Below are positions 54,118 through 63,228 of a DNA stretch of 64,000 bases, in pieces; within the stretch, counting starts at the first letter, position 1; each line of letters opens with the position of its first letter. The translations under genes were made by a program, and so were the position numbers. A model generated the notes under the pieces. That model was not told where the DNA came from. It searched no databases and saw only the letters and a program-made list of their open reading frames with translations. The DNA is taken from assembly GCF_900115065.1 (NCBI RefSeq), contig NZ_FOVE01000001.1:186001-250000 (forward strand), in the 5' to 3' direction. This DNA comes from Formivibrio citricus (lineage in GTDB: Bacteria; Pseudomonadota; Gammaproteobacteria; Burkholderiales; Chitinibacteraceae).

Positions 54118-54772
54118 CCTCCCCGGCTTTGTCAGGGAGACAGTAAAAGTTTTACGTTTACGGGCGTCCATTAGTGAGACTCCGGAAGTGAGCTGCCAAG
54201 CACACTCAAAAGGAGTTTCACGCTGAATGATTACGAAAGCCTAAGTCACAGCCGGTGGGAGTGCAAATGCCAGATGGTATTCATCCCGAAATGCCGGAGG
54301 AAGTCATTATATGAAACATTGTGCCCGCATCTGGGTGTAGTGTTTTGTCGACTGGCTCTGCAAAAAGAAAGCCAGATACTGGAAGGGCACCTGATGCCAG
54401 ATCATGCGCACAATGCAGATTGCGATCCAGCCGAAGTATGCGGTATCGCAGGTGGTGGGCTACATCAAGGGCAAGAGTGCAATCCATCTTGTACGGGTGT
54501 ACGCGGAGTGCCAGAGAAATTTGGTTGGGCTGCACTTCAGGGCTCGTGATTATTTTGTTTCGACGGTTGATCAAGACGAAGAAGTGGTACGCCGCAACAT
54601 CCGGGATCAGGAATAGGAAGATGAGTTTCTGGATCGGTTCAATCTCCATTGAAGCATGCCGCCAGTGGGCGGTGCAAAGAAAGGGGTCGCGTTAGCGACC
54701 CTGCCAGCCGCTTTGAACGGTTCACATAATGAAGCCCGCCGACTTTTTCGGAGGGTGGTTACTGAAATGTAA
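54118..54772 (+). mobile_element. IS200-like insertion sequence remnant
   Basis: The region around the transposase pseudogene has subterminal hairpin-like sequences: ctccccggctttgtcagggag on the left, and ccgcc-agt-ggcgg and gggtcgc-gtta-gcgaccc on the right. Exact ends were not determined; the bounds given are approximate. Confidence 0.5.
54223..54652 (+). pseudogene. IS200-type (Y1) transposase pseudogene
   Basis: Reading frames restore an IS200 TnpA-like chain: NDYESLSHSRWECK, VFIPKCRRKSLYETL, EGHLMPDHAH, then in another frame PKYAVSQVVGYIKGKSAIHL and ARDYFVSTVDQDEEVV. Three lesions are visible. The expected start is CTG (54223), 7 nt after an intact aaggag site. A +1 frameshift lies near 54408-54412, where cacaatgc appears in place of cacatgc. 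A TAG at about 54614 interrupts the end. The element is not autonomous. Confidence 0.85.
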
Positions 54773-54925
54773 ATTTGTTTGTGTTGTTGTTTTCTGTTGT
54801 TAATACATGCTGTTTGTACATAAACCTGCCAGTCGCCTTTGTTGATCCTGTTTCTGTTTTTTCTACATGATTTTAGGTGTTTTTTGAGTGTTGTTTAAAT
54901 TAAAACTGCAAAATTGGGGGCGGTC

Positions 54926-55624
54926 ATGTTTTGTGTGTTTAAAACAAGGCTATTTAAAGTAGCTGTTTTTGTGCTTGTGGTGATTTCTTTGTTGGCTGCA
55001 TTTGCGAAATTGCGCCATGACAGCATAGTTTCTGAACGCAAGGCATCCATTCGAGTTGCTTCTGAATCTGCTTATAATATTATTGCATATTATTACGGTC
55101 AAGAGTCCGTTGGCTTGCCGCGCGTGGAGGCCCAGAGGCGTGCCCTGGACGAAATATCGCGAATTCGTTACGGAGGGGATGATGCCAGGACAGAGTATCT
55201 TTATGTGTATCGGATGGATGGTGTAAATCTTCATCATGTAAGAAAAGAACTGATAGGTACAAATGTTGCGGCGATGTTGCGTGATGCCAATGGCAATTAT
55301 CCTGTAAAAGATCTTATTAATGCGCTGCAGGATAAGAAAAGTGCATATGTTGAATCCATGTTTCCGCGCGAAAACGATTGGAGACCAGTCGTAAAACTTC
55401 AATATGTGATGCGTTTTGAACCTTGGGATTGGTTTGTTGGCACAGGTGTGTGGATGGATGATGTTGAAAAGCAGCGTGATATGTATTACTGGATTTTAGT
55501 GTTTGCATTTTCATTTGTTGGTTTGTGTGTTTCGGTCGTTGTTGTATGGAAGTGGGTTGTTTCTGTTAGCCAAACCAGGCTTGATTCTTTGAATGTTGAT
55601 AAAAGCGGGGGTGAAAATGCTTGA
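54926..55624 (+). CDS. Sensor-only single-Cache membrane protein
   Basis: A 232-residue protein: TM1 near the N-terminus, a periplasmic sCache domain ([56 protein letters not shown]), a second TM (about 190-212), and a short tail. There is no HAMP, MCP, kinase or cyclase domain. It closely matches the sensor part of the next gene's MCP, so it looks like a tandem duplicate of that domain. Start ATG 54926 with a G-rich ribosome site. It overlaps the MCP gene by 8 bp, implying coupled synthesis. It might bind ligand or pair with the MCP; function unknown. Confidence 0.8.
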   Translation: MFCVFKTRLFKVAVFVLVVISLLAAFAKLRHDSIVSERKASIRVASESAYNIIAYYYGQESVGLPRVEAQRRALDEISRIRYGGDDARTEYLYVYRMDGVNLHHVRKELIGTNVAAMLRDANGNYPVKDLINALQDKKSAYVESMFPRENDWRPVVKLQYVMRFEPWDWFVGTGVWMDDVEKQRDMYYWILVFAFSFVGLCVSVVVVWKWVVSVSQTRLDSLNVDKSGGENA

Positions 55625-57254
55625 CAGAATTAATTTAAAAACAAAAATGGTATTGATCCTTGTTTGTGCAGGGGTCTCGGTCTTGGTGTTGCTGGCGGCT
55701 GCCGCTATCCAGCAGCGAAATGCGCTGATTGAAGGGCGCAAGGCAATGATTCGCGCTATTACAGAATCCGCGTACAATGTTCTTGATTATTATAAGAATC
55801 AAGAATCTTTAGGAATGAGTAGTGATCTTGCCCAGAAAGCCGCCTTGGCTGACATTGGGCGAATTCGCTACGGCGGTAATGACGGCAAAACAGAATATCT
55901 TTATGTTTATAAAATGGATGGCGTTAATCTTCAGCACATAAGAAAGGATTTGATTGGTACCAATGTCGCAAATGCTCTGCGCGATGCAAATGGTAGATAC
56001 CCGGTTAAGGACCTAATAGATTCTCTTCAAGGAAATAATTCGGCGTACGTTAATTCCATGTTCCCCAGGAAGCAGGGTGAGGCCGCAGTCCCAAAACTGC
56101 AGTTTGTGATGAGTTTTGAGCCTTGGGGGTGGTTTGTCGGTACGGGTGCATGGATGGACGATATAGATCTACAATATCGCAATGATTTGCTGTTTGCTGC
56201 TGGTGTGTTTTTGGTTGTATTGTTTGTTATGGGTTGCATTATATGGATAATTGCAAAAAGCATATTAAGGCAAATAGGTGGTGAGCCTCATGTTGGAATA
56301 GAAATTATGAATAAGGCAGCACAGGGTGATCTTACTTCTGATTTTGAAAATGCTTGGCCAAACAGTATGCTTGCATCATTTGGGGTTGCGCAAGAGTCTA
56401 TTCGAAAAATGGTGAGTGATATCCGGGTTGGAGGGGATCGCATGCGCGGCGGTGCAAACAGAATTTCCGGGGTGTCGCAAGAAGTTGTGCAATCCGCTAA
56501 GTCGCAGGTTGATTCTACTTCTGCAATTGCTTCAACTATTCAAGAAATGACTGTAAGTATTCACCATATTTCCGATTCTGCCAGAGAAACCAAAAAATCT
56601 TCAGAAGAAACCGTTCGGTTGGCAGAAAAAGGACAAACTCTGGTATTCAGCACCATGGATGGAATTAATTATTTATCAGAAACGGTGCGTGATGCTGCAG
56701 ATCGAGTATCTGTTCTTGAAGATCGAGCGACAAAAATAGGGACAATTACCTCTGTTATCAAAGAAATTGCAGGGCAGACCAACCTTCTGGCATTAAATGC
56801 AGCAATCGAGGCAGCACGTGCTGGCGAGCAGGGACGTGGATTTGCTGTGGTTGCCGATGAGGTACGAAAGCTTGCTGAACGTACATCATGTGCTACGGTA
56901 GAAATAGAGGCCATGGTTGGTGCAATACAGCAAGAAATGTTGACTGTCACAGGAATTATGCAATCTGCGCTGCCTCAGGTTGCAGAAGGATCACGGCTGG
57001 CAGGAGACGCCGCCCACACATTGAAGGCGATCAAATGCGGGGCGGATGCTGCACTGTCGCGTACCAATGAGGTTGCGGAGGCCATGAAGGAACAAAGTCT
57101 TGCTTCTACAAGTATTGCTCAACGCGTAGAAGAAATAGCGCATATGGTTGAGCAGACACATATGAAAATTCAGCAAATTTCCAACATTGCATCGGGTGAG
57201 CTTGTAGATATATCAGATGAGTTGGATAGGCAAATAAGCCGCTTCAGGGTTTAA
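55617..57254 (+). CDS. Methyl-accepting chemotaxis protein with sCache sensor
   Basis: A 545-residue chemoreceptor. TM1 (about 9-30), periplasmic sCache domain ([36 protein letters not shown]), TM2 (about 195-218), a degenerate HAMP starting at RQIGGEP, and a signalling domain with [22 protein letters not shown]. No C-terminal pentapeptide is present (ends SRFRV). sCache receptors of this type often detect small organic acids. ATG 55617 has gcggggg upstream and overlaps the sensor-only gene. Codon use is AT-richer than in the che operon at the left end. Confidence 0.92.
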   Translation: MLDRINLKTKMVLILVCAGVSVLVLLAAAAIQQRNALIEGRKAMIRAITESAYNVLDYYKNQESLGMSSDLAQKAALADIGRIRYGGNDGKTEYLYVYKMDGVNLQHIRKDLIGTNVANALRDANGRYPVKDLIDSLQGNNSAYVNSMFPRKQGEAAVPKLQFVMSFEPWGWFVGTGAWMDDIDLQYRNDLLFAAGVFLVVLFVMGCIIWIIAKSILRQIGGEPHVGIEIMNKAAQGDLTSDFENAWPNSMLASFGVAQESIRKMVSDIRVGGDRMRGGANRISGVSQEVVQSAKSQVDSTSAIASTIQEMTVSIHHISDSARETKKSSEETVRLAEKGQTLVFSTMDGINYLSETVRDAADRVSVLEDRATKIGTITSVIKEIAGQTNLLALNAAIEAARAGEQGRGFAVVADEVRKLAERTSCATVEIEAMVGAIQQEMLTVTGIMQSALPQVAEGSRLAGDAAHTLKAIKCGADAALSRTNEVAEAMKEQSLASTSIAQRVEEIAHMVEQTHMKIQQISNIASGELVDISDELDRQISRFRV

Positions 57255-57321
57255 TTGTGTCGCGATGGATGTTAATTTGATTTGCATTTAATCGCCGCAA
57301 TTTCTCAATTTGGAGAAAGTC

Positions 57322-59547
57322 ATGAGTGGCGTAGATGGTTTTTTCGATGAAGGTGATGAGCTTCTCAAGTTTGAAGATGAGATCGCAAAAGGATTGCAAA
57401 GGGAGTCTGCTGAGCCATGGCATATTTTGATAGTTGACGATGATGAAGATGTTCATCAGGCTACTGAATTTGCGTTGAATGGTGTGTTTATTCTTGATCG
57501 CCCCCTGAATTTTTTGCATGCCTATAGTGCTAAAGAGGCACTTGATATTCTGCGTCAAAAAAATGATATTGCTGTCATTCTTCTTGATGTTGTAATGGAG
57601 TCAGAAAATGCAGGGTTGGTTGCGGTAGGCGTTATCCGGGATGAGCTCGGCCTTGCAAATCCTCGTATAGTGCTACGTACTGGCCAGCCAGGTTATGCTC
57701 CAGAAATTGAAACTATTCGTCGCTATGATATTAACGATTACAAGACAAAGAATGAGCTGACACGTTCCAAGCTTTATACTACTTTGACGGCGGCCGTGCG
57801 TTCTTTTGATCAACTCCTTCGCTTGGATGCCAGTCGAAAGGGGCTTGAACAAATTGTTTTGGCAAGTAATCAACTTATTATGGAAAAGGGAGTCAAAAAT
57901 TTTTCCTCCGGTGTCATTATGCAAATGGCGGCGCTTGTCGGTGTCAAGCCGGAAGGGATGGTCTGTGCCTGTGCAGAAAATAACGCCACTTTAGATCAGT
58001 GCACTGTATTAGCAGCCACTGGCATGTTCTCTGCTCTGATTGGACATCGTTTGGCTGACATTGACGAACCACGGATCAAAAATAGCCTTGCTCGTTGCCT
58101 GAGCGAACATCGCAATCTGGTTGAAGAAGACCACATGGTACTTTTTTTTGCCGGGCACAATTTGTGTGATTTTGCTGCTTTCATAGACAGCAATATACCT
58201 TTGCGAGAGATTGACCATCACTTGCTTGAAGTCTTTTGTACCAACATCGCCATCTGTGGCGATAATGTCAAACTGGTCGAGAAGTTGCGCGATTTGGCCT
58301 ATATCGACCCAATTCTCAATTTGCCCAACCGAAGTTATTTTATTGAGGCCATTGAACGAGCCTTGGCGGAAGGCAGAGTTCCTCAGGTTGTTGCGCTGCT
58401 TGATGTGGACCAGTTTGCTGAAATAAATGATATGTTTGGATACCACTACGGCGATCTGTTGCTTGATGCAATTGCCAGGCGTTTGGAGAGGCGTTTCGGT
58501 GGAGGTGCTGTTATAGCGCGTATTAGCAATGATACGTTTGCTATTTTCGGTGACGCAGTTGAGGTAAATCCGGAAAGTATGCAACCGCTTCTTAATCCAA
58601 GTTTCAATATTGAAGGTGTAGAGAGGCCTGTAAGCATGTCTGCCGGGTTTGTACATGCTAAGTCAGGAGATGATGGCGCAACATTGCTGAAAAATGCTTC
58701 TATTGCTATTAAGAGAGCAAAAGAGTGTGGTTTGGGGCAGTTTGCCTGGTATTCGCCTGACGTTGCTGCTGCATCTCGAGAACGTGTGCAATTGCTACAG
58801 GACTTAAGGCAGGCGTTAAAGCAAGAAATGCTTTATCTTGTTTATCAGCCACAAATTGATTTGAATACAAAAAAGGTGGTTGGTGTTGAGGCTCTGATGC
58901 GTTGGTGCACGGCAGAGGAAAAGTTCATTTCTCCCGAGCTTTTTGTCTCGGTCGCAGAGCAGTCTGGCTTGATTATCAATCTTGGGATGTGGGCTCTACG
59001 TACAGCACTACATGCCGTCCGCCATATTCAAGATAGAGGATATACCGATATCCGTATGGCTGTTAATGTATCAACCAACCAACTTCGCCAAGCAAATTTT
59101 GTAGAAGAAGTTAATGCCGCACTATGCGATAGTGGTGTTAATCCCGAAATGCTTGAGTTGGAAATTACTGAATCAGTGGCGGTGCTGGGTTATTCTTTTG
59201 TAGAGAAAAAAATTAATGTCTTGCGTGGTATGGGTATTTCTATTGCAATTGATGATTTTGGTACGGGGTATTCATCCCTTTCGTATCTTGGACGTTTGCC
59301 AGTTAATCGCTTGAAGATTGATCGATCTTTTATTTTGTCACTTGCTTCTGATATTAATAACTTTAATATCCCGCAAATGGTTGTGCTGCTTGGCCATCAA
59401 CTCAATATGAAAGTTATTGCTGAAGGTGTTGAGACGGGACGCCAGGTCGAGGTTCTTCGGCAAATCGGGTGTGACGAGGCGCAGGGATTTCTATATGCAA
59501 GGGGAATGACTCTTTCTGAATTGCTTCCATGGCTGGATAATCAATGA
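57322..59547 (+). CDS. Response regulator REC-DUF3369-GGDEF(degenerate)-EAL
   Basis: A 741-residue signalling protein. The receiver has LIVDDDEDVHQ with phospho-Asp89 in ILLDVVM. A DUF3369 domain follows (about 165-325). The GGDEF domain is degenerate: the signature reads RISNDTFAI instead of R-x-GGDEF, so cyclase activity is not expected. The EAL domain retains GVEALMRW, NVSTNQLRQ, LEITES, IDDFGTGYSS, RLKIDRSF, IAEGVET and AQGF, so it probably hydrolyses c-di-GMP. ATG 57322 follows a ggag site. Its stop overlaps the next gene (ATGA), forming an operon with a binding lipoprotein and a kinase. Confidence 0.9.
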   Translation: MSGVDGFFDEGDELLKFEDEIAKGLQRESAEPWHILIVDDDEDVHQATEFALNGVFILDRPLNFLHAYSAKEALDILRQKNDIAVILLDVVMESENAGLVAVGVIRDELGLANPRIVLRTGQPGYAPEIETIRRYDINDYKTKNELTRSKLYTTLTAAVRSFDQLLRLDASRKGLEQIVLASNQLIMEKGVKNFSSGVIMQMAALVGVKPEGMVCACAENNATLDQCTVLAATGMFSALIGHRLADIDEPRIKNSLARCLSEHRNLVEEDHMVLFFAGHNLCDFAAFIDSNIPLREIDHHLLEVFCTNIAICGDNVKLVEKLRDLAYIDPILNLPNRSYFIEAIERALAEGRVPQVVALLDVDQFAEINDMFGYHYGDLLLDAIARRLERRFGGGAVIARISNDTFAIFGDAVEVNPESMQPLLNPSFNIEGVERPVSMSAGFVHAKSGDDGATLLKNASIAIKRAKECGLGQFAWYSPDVAAASRERVQLLQDLRQALKQEMLYLVYQPQIDLNTKKVVGVEALMRWCTAEEKFISPELFVSVAEQSGLIINLGMWALRTALHAVRHIQDRGYTDIRMAVNVSTNQLRQANFVEEVNAALCDSGVNPEMLELEITESVAVLGYSFVEKKINVLRGMGISIAIDDFGTGYSSLSYLGRLPVNRLKIDRSFILSLASDINNFNIPQMVVLLGHQLNMKVIAEGVETGRQVEVLRQIGCDEAQGFLYARGMTLSELLPWLDNQ

Positions 59548-60665
59548 TATTAAGTGCCCTGCGTATAATGATTTTATTATTATCTTTTTGTGTTTTCGGC
59601 TGCAATCAGCCCCAGCCAGTCAAGATTGGTTTTGTTGGGACTCTGACCGGACGCGGTGCAGATTACGGCATGTCTGGCCGCAACGGCGTTTTGCTGGCTG
59701 TTGAAGAAATGAACACCAATGGCGGCCTGAACGGAAAACCCGTTGAATTGCTGGTGCGCGACGATGCCCAAGACACGCAGGCGGCAATCCGCGCTATTGA
59801 AGAGCTTGCGGCGGAAAAAGTTGATGCTGTCATTGGCGGGATGACCAGTGGGATGACTCTGGCCATGTGGCCGGTTGCCAACCGCCTGCAAGTTGTTCTG
59901 GTTAGCCCGACTGCGACCGCCGACGAATTAGTCGGGCACGATGATTGGCTATTTCGTCTGTCTTCGCCGACCAGTGTTCATGCGAAGCGCGATGCCGATT
60001 TTCATTTTGAGAAGAAAGGGCGTCGTCGCATTGCAGTAGCCTATGAGAAGACGTCCAATCGATTATACACCGAGGGATATCTGAAAGATTTCAGTACTGT
60101 TTTTACTACCCGAGGGGGAGTAATCACACGAACAATTGCTTTTGATGCGGGTGTCGATACTGATCTAAATATGATTATAAAAAAATTGTTGGAGAGTAAA
60201 CCAGATGCCTTGCTATTTATTGCGAACTCTGTTGATACCATTCAGCTCGTGCAAATTGCTAGACGGTACTCGAAAGAAATACCATTGATTGGCTCGGGTT
60301 GGGCCGGAACTGAGGATTTTCTTGAACTCGGAGGACGCTCGATAGAGGGCGTGTATGTGAGTCAGTATTTTAATCGTGACGACAAAACTCCTGCTTACAT
60401 TAGTTTTGCAAAGGCCTATGAAAAACGTTTCCGTGAGCCCCCGGGTTTTGGCGCTGCTGCGGCTTATGATTCGGCCCGCACCGTACTTGATGCCATGAGT
60501 CGCAAGTCGAGGGGGATGAAATTGCGAGAGGCACTGCTAACTTTAGGGCCTTTCCCTGGCACGCAATGTCCGATTGTCTTTGACCGTTTTGGTGACGCCA
60601 ATCGGCCTTCTGCTGTCACGGCCGTCCGTAATCAACAATTTATCGTCGAGGCGGTTGTCCAGTGA
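59544..60665 (+). CDS. Branched-chain amino acid-type periplasmic binding lipoprotein
   Basis: A 373-residue protein. The N-terminus (ILLLSFCVFGC then NQ) has a lipobox-like Cys, so it is probably a lipoprotein. VKIGFVGTLTGRGADYGMSG, NTNGGLNGKPVELLVRDDAQ and AVIGGMTSGMTLAM are LivJ-type (PBP1) signatures. No ABC permease is adjacent; instead it sits between a c-di-GMP response regulator and a membrane kinase with 4-bp overlaps on both sides. It is therefore likely a ligand-sensing partner of the kinase rather than a transporter part. Confidence 0.88.
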   Translation: MILSALRIMILLLSFCVFGCNQPQPVKIGFVGTLTGRGADYGMSGRNGVLLAVEEMNTNGGLNGKPVELLVRDDAQDTQAAIRAIEELAAEKVDAVIGGMTSGMTLAMWPVANRLQVVLVSPTATADELVGHDDWLFRLSSPTSVHAKRDADFHFEKKGRRRIAVAYEKTSNRLYTEGYLKDFSTVFTTRGGVITRTIAFDAGVDTDLNMIIKKLLESKPDALLFIANSVDTIQLVQIARRYSKEIPLIGSGWAGTEDFLELGGRSIEGVYVSQYFNRDDKTPAYISFAKAYEKRFREPPGFGAAAAYDSARTVLDAMSRKSRGMKLREALLTLGPFPGTQCPIVFDRFGDANRPSAVTAVRNQQFIVEAVVQ

Positions 60666-63025
60666 AAAAATGGTCCCTACGGACTTCCCTTGTTCTGCTG
60701 CTCACATTTAGTACGTTGACCACTTTTGTGTTGGCGGGAGTTGGCACGCTCGTCTTTCGACTTCCCCAAATTTCTGCTGAGAGTCGTGCGAACGCTTTTC
60801 GCGAAGCGCAGGAGCTTTCCTATTTACTCGAGTACTACTTGAGTGGTATCGAGACCCAACTGCAACTGGCTTCAGCGCTTACTGTGGGTGGGCCTCTGCT
60901 TGAGAAAATTCCAGAGGAGCATCTGGACGCAATTATCGGCGATGGAAAACAGCTCGAAGCCGTTTATGTCATTGATGAAAATGGCCGCATTGAGGGTATA
61001 GGTCTTACGCCTGCTCGCCGAAAGGCTCGTAGCATTTCCAGTGCTGGTGATTTTTCCACTAACCGTCTATTCAGGGTGGCAAAAGAATCCGGGCAAATTA
61101 CTTGGAGCGACAAGTATCTTTCCTCAATTACCGGAGGTATTGCTATCGGTGTTGCCATTCCGTCTGGCAAACACATGATCATTGGCGAAATTGCGCCGCA
61201 AGTCTTGACCGATACGATTCGCACGATCGGTCAACGCAATCCTCACTCAATATTGGTGGTCGATTCGCGTGGCGAATGGATCGCAGACAATCTCCTCGGT
61301 GGCGGGCGTCACTTTGATAACCGGGCTGGCCACCCAGCCGTTCAGGCCGCGCTGAGTAACAGAGATACTCCAGAAAAAAGTGAGTTTCTTGGCCTGACGC
61401 AACATGTGGGCTACGCGGTTTCTTCCCATCTCAAGTGGGCATTTTTAATTGGCATCCCTGCAGGTATGGATAATCCGGCCTTTCGTGCGACTGTGTTCTT
61501 GGTGGTCGGAACCTGCACTGCATCGCTGCTTATTGGTCTGTTTCTGGCTGTTTTTTATGCTACGCAAGTGACTCGTCCGCTGCGCCACTTGCTTGATCGC
61601 ACCCATCAACTCGCGAATGGTAACTTCGGGGCGACACATATTGAATCCAGTATTGTCGAGCTTGATATGTTGGCAGGTGATATGGAGGGTATGGCTAGAG
61701 CCATTCAGGAGCGCCAAAAAAATGTTGAAGACGCTGCACGTCAACTTGAAAACAGCGAACGGGAATTGATAGCGATTTTCAATGCCTCTCCGGTGGCCAT
61801 GTTGGTTGCAGATCCCGATCGCGATTATAGTTTTGTCGCTGTCAATGAAGTTTGGACAAGACAATTTGGCCGTACTCGGGAAGAAGTCATTGGTCTTAAC
61901 GGCAGTCAATTCGGTTTTTGGCAGAGCAATGAAGATCGTCAACGGTTTCTCGCTGAGCAAGAACGTGTAGGTAAGGTAGATGGTCAGGAATTATGGATGC
62001 GCCGGGCTGACGGTAGCCAGTTGCTTTGTCGAATTTCTGGACGGCTGATAGATACTGGGGGGCAGCGCTTCGTGATTATGGTGCTCGAAGATATCACTGA
62101 GCGTCGGCTTATTGAACAGGAAATTCGTGAGCTCAACACAGAACTGGAAGAGCGAGTACGCCGACGTACGGAAGATCTTCAACAAGCCAACCTTGAACTG
62201 GGAAAAACTCTCGAACATTTAACCACTACGCAGGAAGAATTGGTTCGCTCGGAAAAGCTGGCAGCGCTAGGACGTCTTGTCGCCGGCGTCGCGCACGAAC
62301 TAAATACGCCAATTGGCAATGGCTTGATGGCTGCGACTACTTTTCGCGACCAGTTTCGCGAATTTCGCGAAAGACTTTCCATTGGACTAAAGCGTTCAGA
62401 TTTAAATGGTTTTTTGACTACAGCTGAGACTGCAAGTGACATCATAGTGCGCAACCTGGAGCGTGGAGCCGGTTTAATCAACAGCTTTAAGCGCTTGGCC
62501 GTAGATCAGACCAGCGCACAGTGCCGGTTGTTTATTCTGTCTGAAACGGTAAATGAAGTTTTAACAATTCTGCACCCGACGCTAAAGCGTACGCCTTACA
62601 TCGTAGAAACCGACATTCCCAGCAATATTGAACTTGAAAACGAGCCAGGTGCTCTTGAGCAAGTGCTGACCAATTTAATCAACAATGCCGTTCTTCATGG
62701 CTTTGAAGGGCGGGATCATGGCCTGATTCGCATCAGTGCCTCGATTGCCAATGATAACTGGGTGCACATTATTTTTAGCGATGATGGGAAGGGGATGAAC
62801 GATGAAATCCTTTCGCACATTTTTGATCCATTTTTTACCACCAAATTTGGTCAGGGCGGTTCAGGTCTTGGTTTGCATATTGTGCATAATGCTGTCACAG
62901 GCATACTTGGAGGGAGTATCAAGGTCGAAAGCTCGCCAGACAATGGAACTCGCTTCGATATATTTATCCCCGTGGTGCGCCAAAAGCTGAACCGTCCTGG
63001 GTCTGATGAAGGCTCTAATTCTTGA
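60662..63025 (+). CDS. Sensor histidine kinase (periplasmic sensor-HAMP-PAS-HisKA-HATPase)
   Basis: A 787-residue kinase. TM1 (about 8-31), a large periplasmic Cache-like domain (about 35-265), TM2 (about 275-299), HAMP (to about 355), PAS (about 365-480) and a coiled coil lead to His545 in GVAHELNTPIG. ATP-site motifs are NLINNAVLHGF, FSDDGKGM and GGSGLGLHIV. GTG start inside a GTGA overlap with the lipoprotein gene. The core resembles the kinase at 10175-11737. Likely partners are the two upstream products. A plus-strand terminator lies 137 bp downstream. Confidence 0.92.
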   Translation: MKKWSLRTSLVLLLTFSTLTTFVLAGVGTLVFRLPQISAESRANAFREAQELSYLLEYYLSGIETQLQLASALTVGGPLLEKIPEEHLDAIIGDGKQLEAVYVIDENGRIEGIGLTPARRKARSISSAGDFSTNRLFRVAKESGQITWSDKYLSSITGGIAIGVAIPSGKHMIIGEIAPQVLTDTIRTIGQRNPHSILVVDSRGEWIADNLLGGGRHFDNRAGHPAVQAALSNRDTPEKSEFLGLTQHVGYAVSSHLKWAFLIGIPAGMDNPAFRATVFLVVGTCTASLLIGLFLAVFYATQVTRPLRHLLDRTHQLANGNFGATHIESSIVELDMLAGDMEGMARAIQERQKNVEDAARQLENSERELIAIFNASPVAMLVADPDRDYSFVAVNEVWTRQFGRTREEVIGLNGSQFGFWQSNEDRQRFLAEQERVGKVDGQELWMRRADGSQLLCRISGRLIDTGGQRFVIMVLEDITERRLIEQEIRELNTELEERVRRRTEDLQQANLELGKTLEHLTTTQEELVRSEKLAALGRLVAGVAHELNTPIGNGLMAATTFRDQFREFRERLSIGLKRSDLNGFLTTAETASDIIVRNLERGAGLINSFKRLAVDQTSAQCRLFILSETVNEVLTILHPTLKRTPYIVETDIPSNIELENEPGALEQVLTNLINNAVLHGFEGRDHGLIRISASIANDNWVHIIFSDDGKGMNDEILSHIFDPFFTTKFGQGGSGLGLHIVHNAVTGILGGSIKVESSPDNGTRFDIFIPVVRQKLNRPGSDEGSNS

Positions 63026-63162
63026 GAAGATAGAACCGACGTCGGAGCATGAATAAACAGTCAAGGACTCCCCCGAAGTTTGCGGGTGTGCTGTGCGTAT
63101 GGTGGCCGAGTGTCGCGGTATCATTCCTCTCAATGGCCCGCTTTTTCGGTTCTCAATACAGG

Positions 63163-63196
63163 ACAAGAGCGGGGTTGCAGCCCCGCTCTTGTTTTT
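63163..63196 (+). terminator. Rho-independent terminator after the kinase operon
   Basis: 12-bp stem acaagagcgggg/ccccgctcttgt, 6-nt loop, with a T run at 63192-63196. It is oriented to stop plus-strand transcripts and lies 32 bp beyond the end of the convergent gltA. Confidence 0.9.
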
Positions 63197-63228
63197 GTGT
63201 CGACAGGAGGATCGATGCAGAAAAAAGC

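Noticed and set aside
59544-60665. Branched-chain amino acid ABC transporter operon
   Set aside because: No permease or ATPase genes; the protein is embedded by overlaps between signalling genes.
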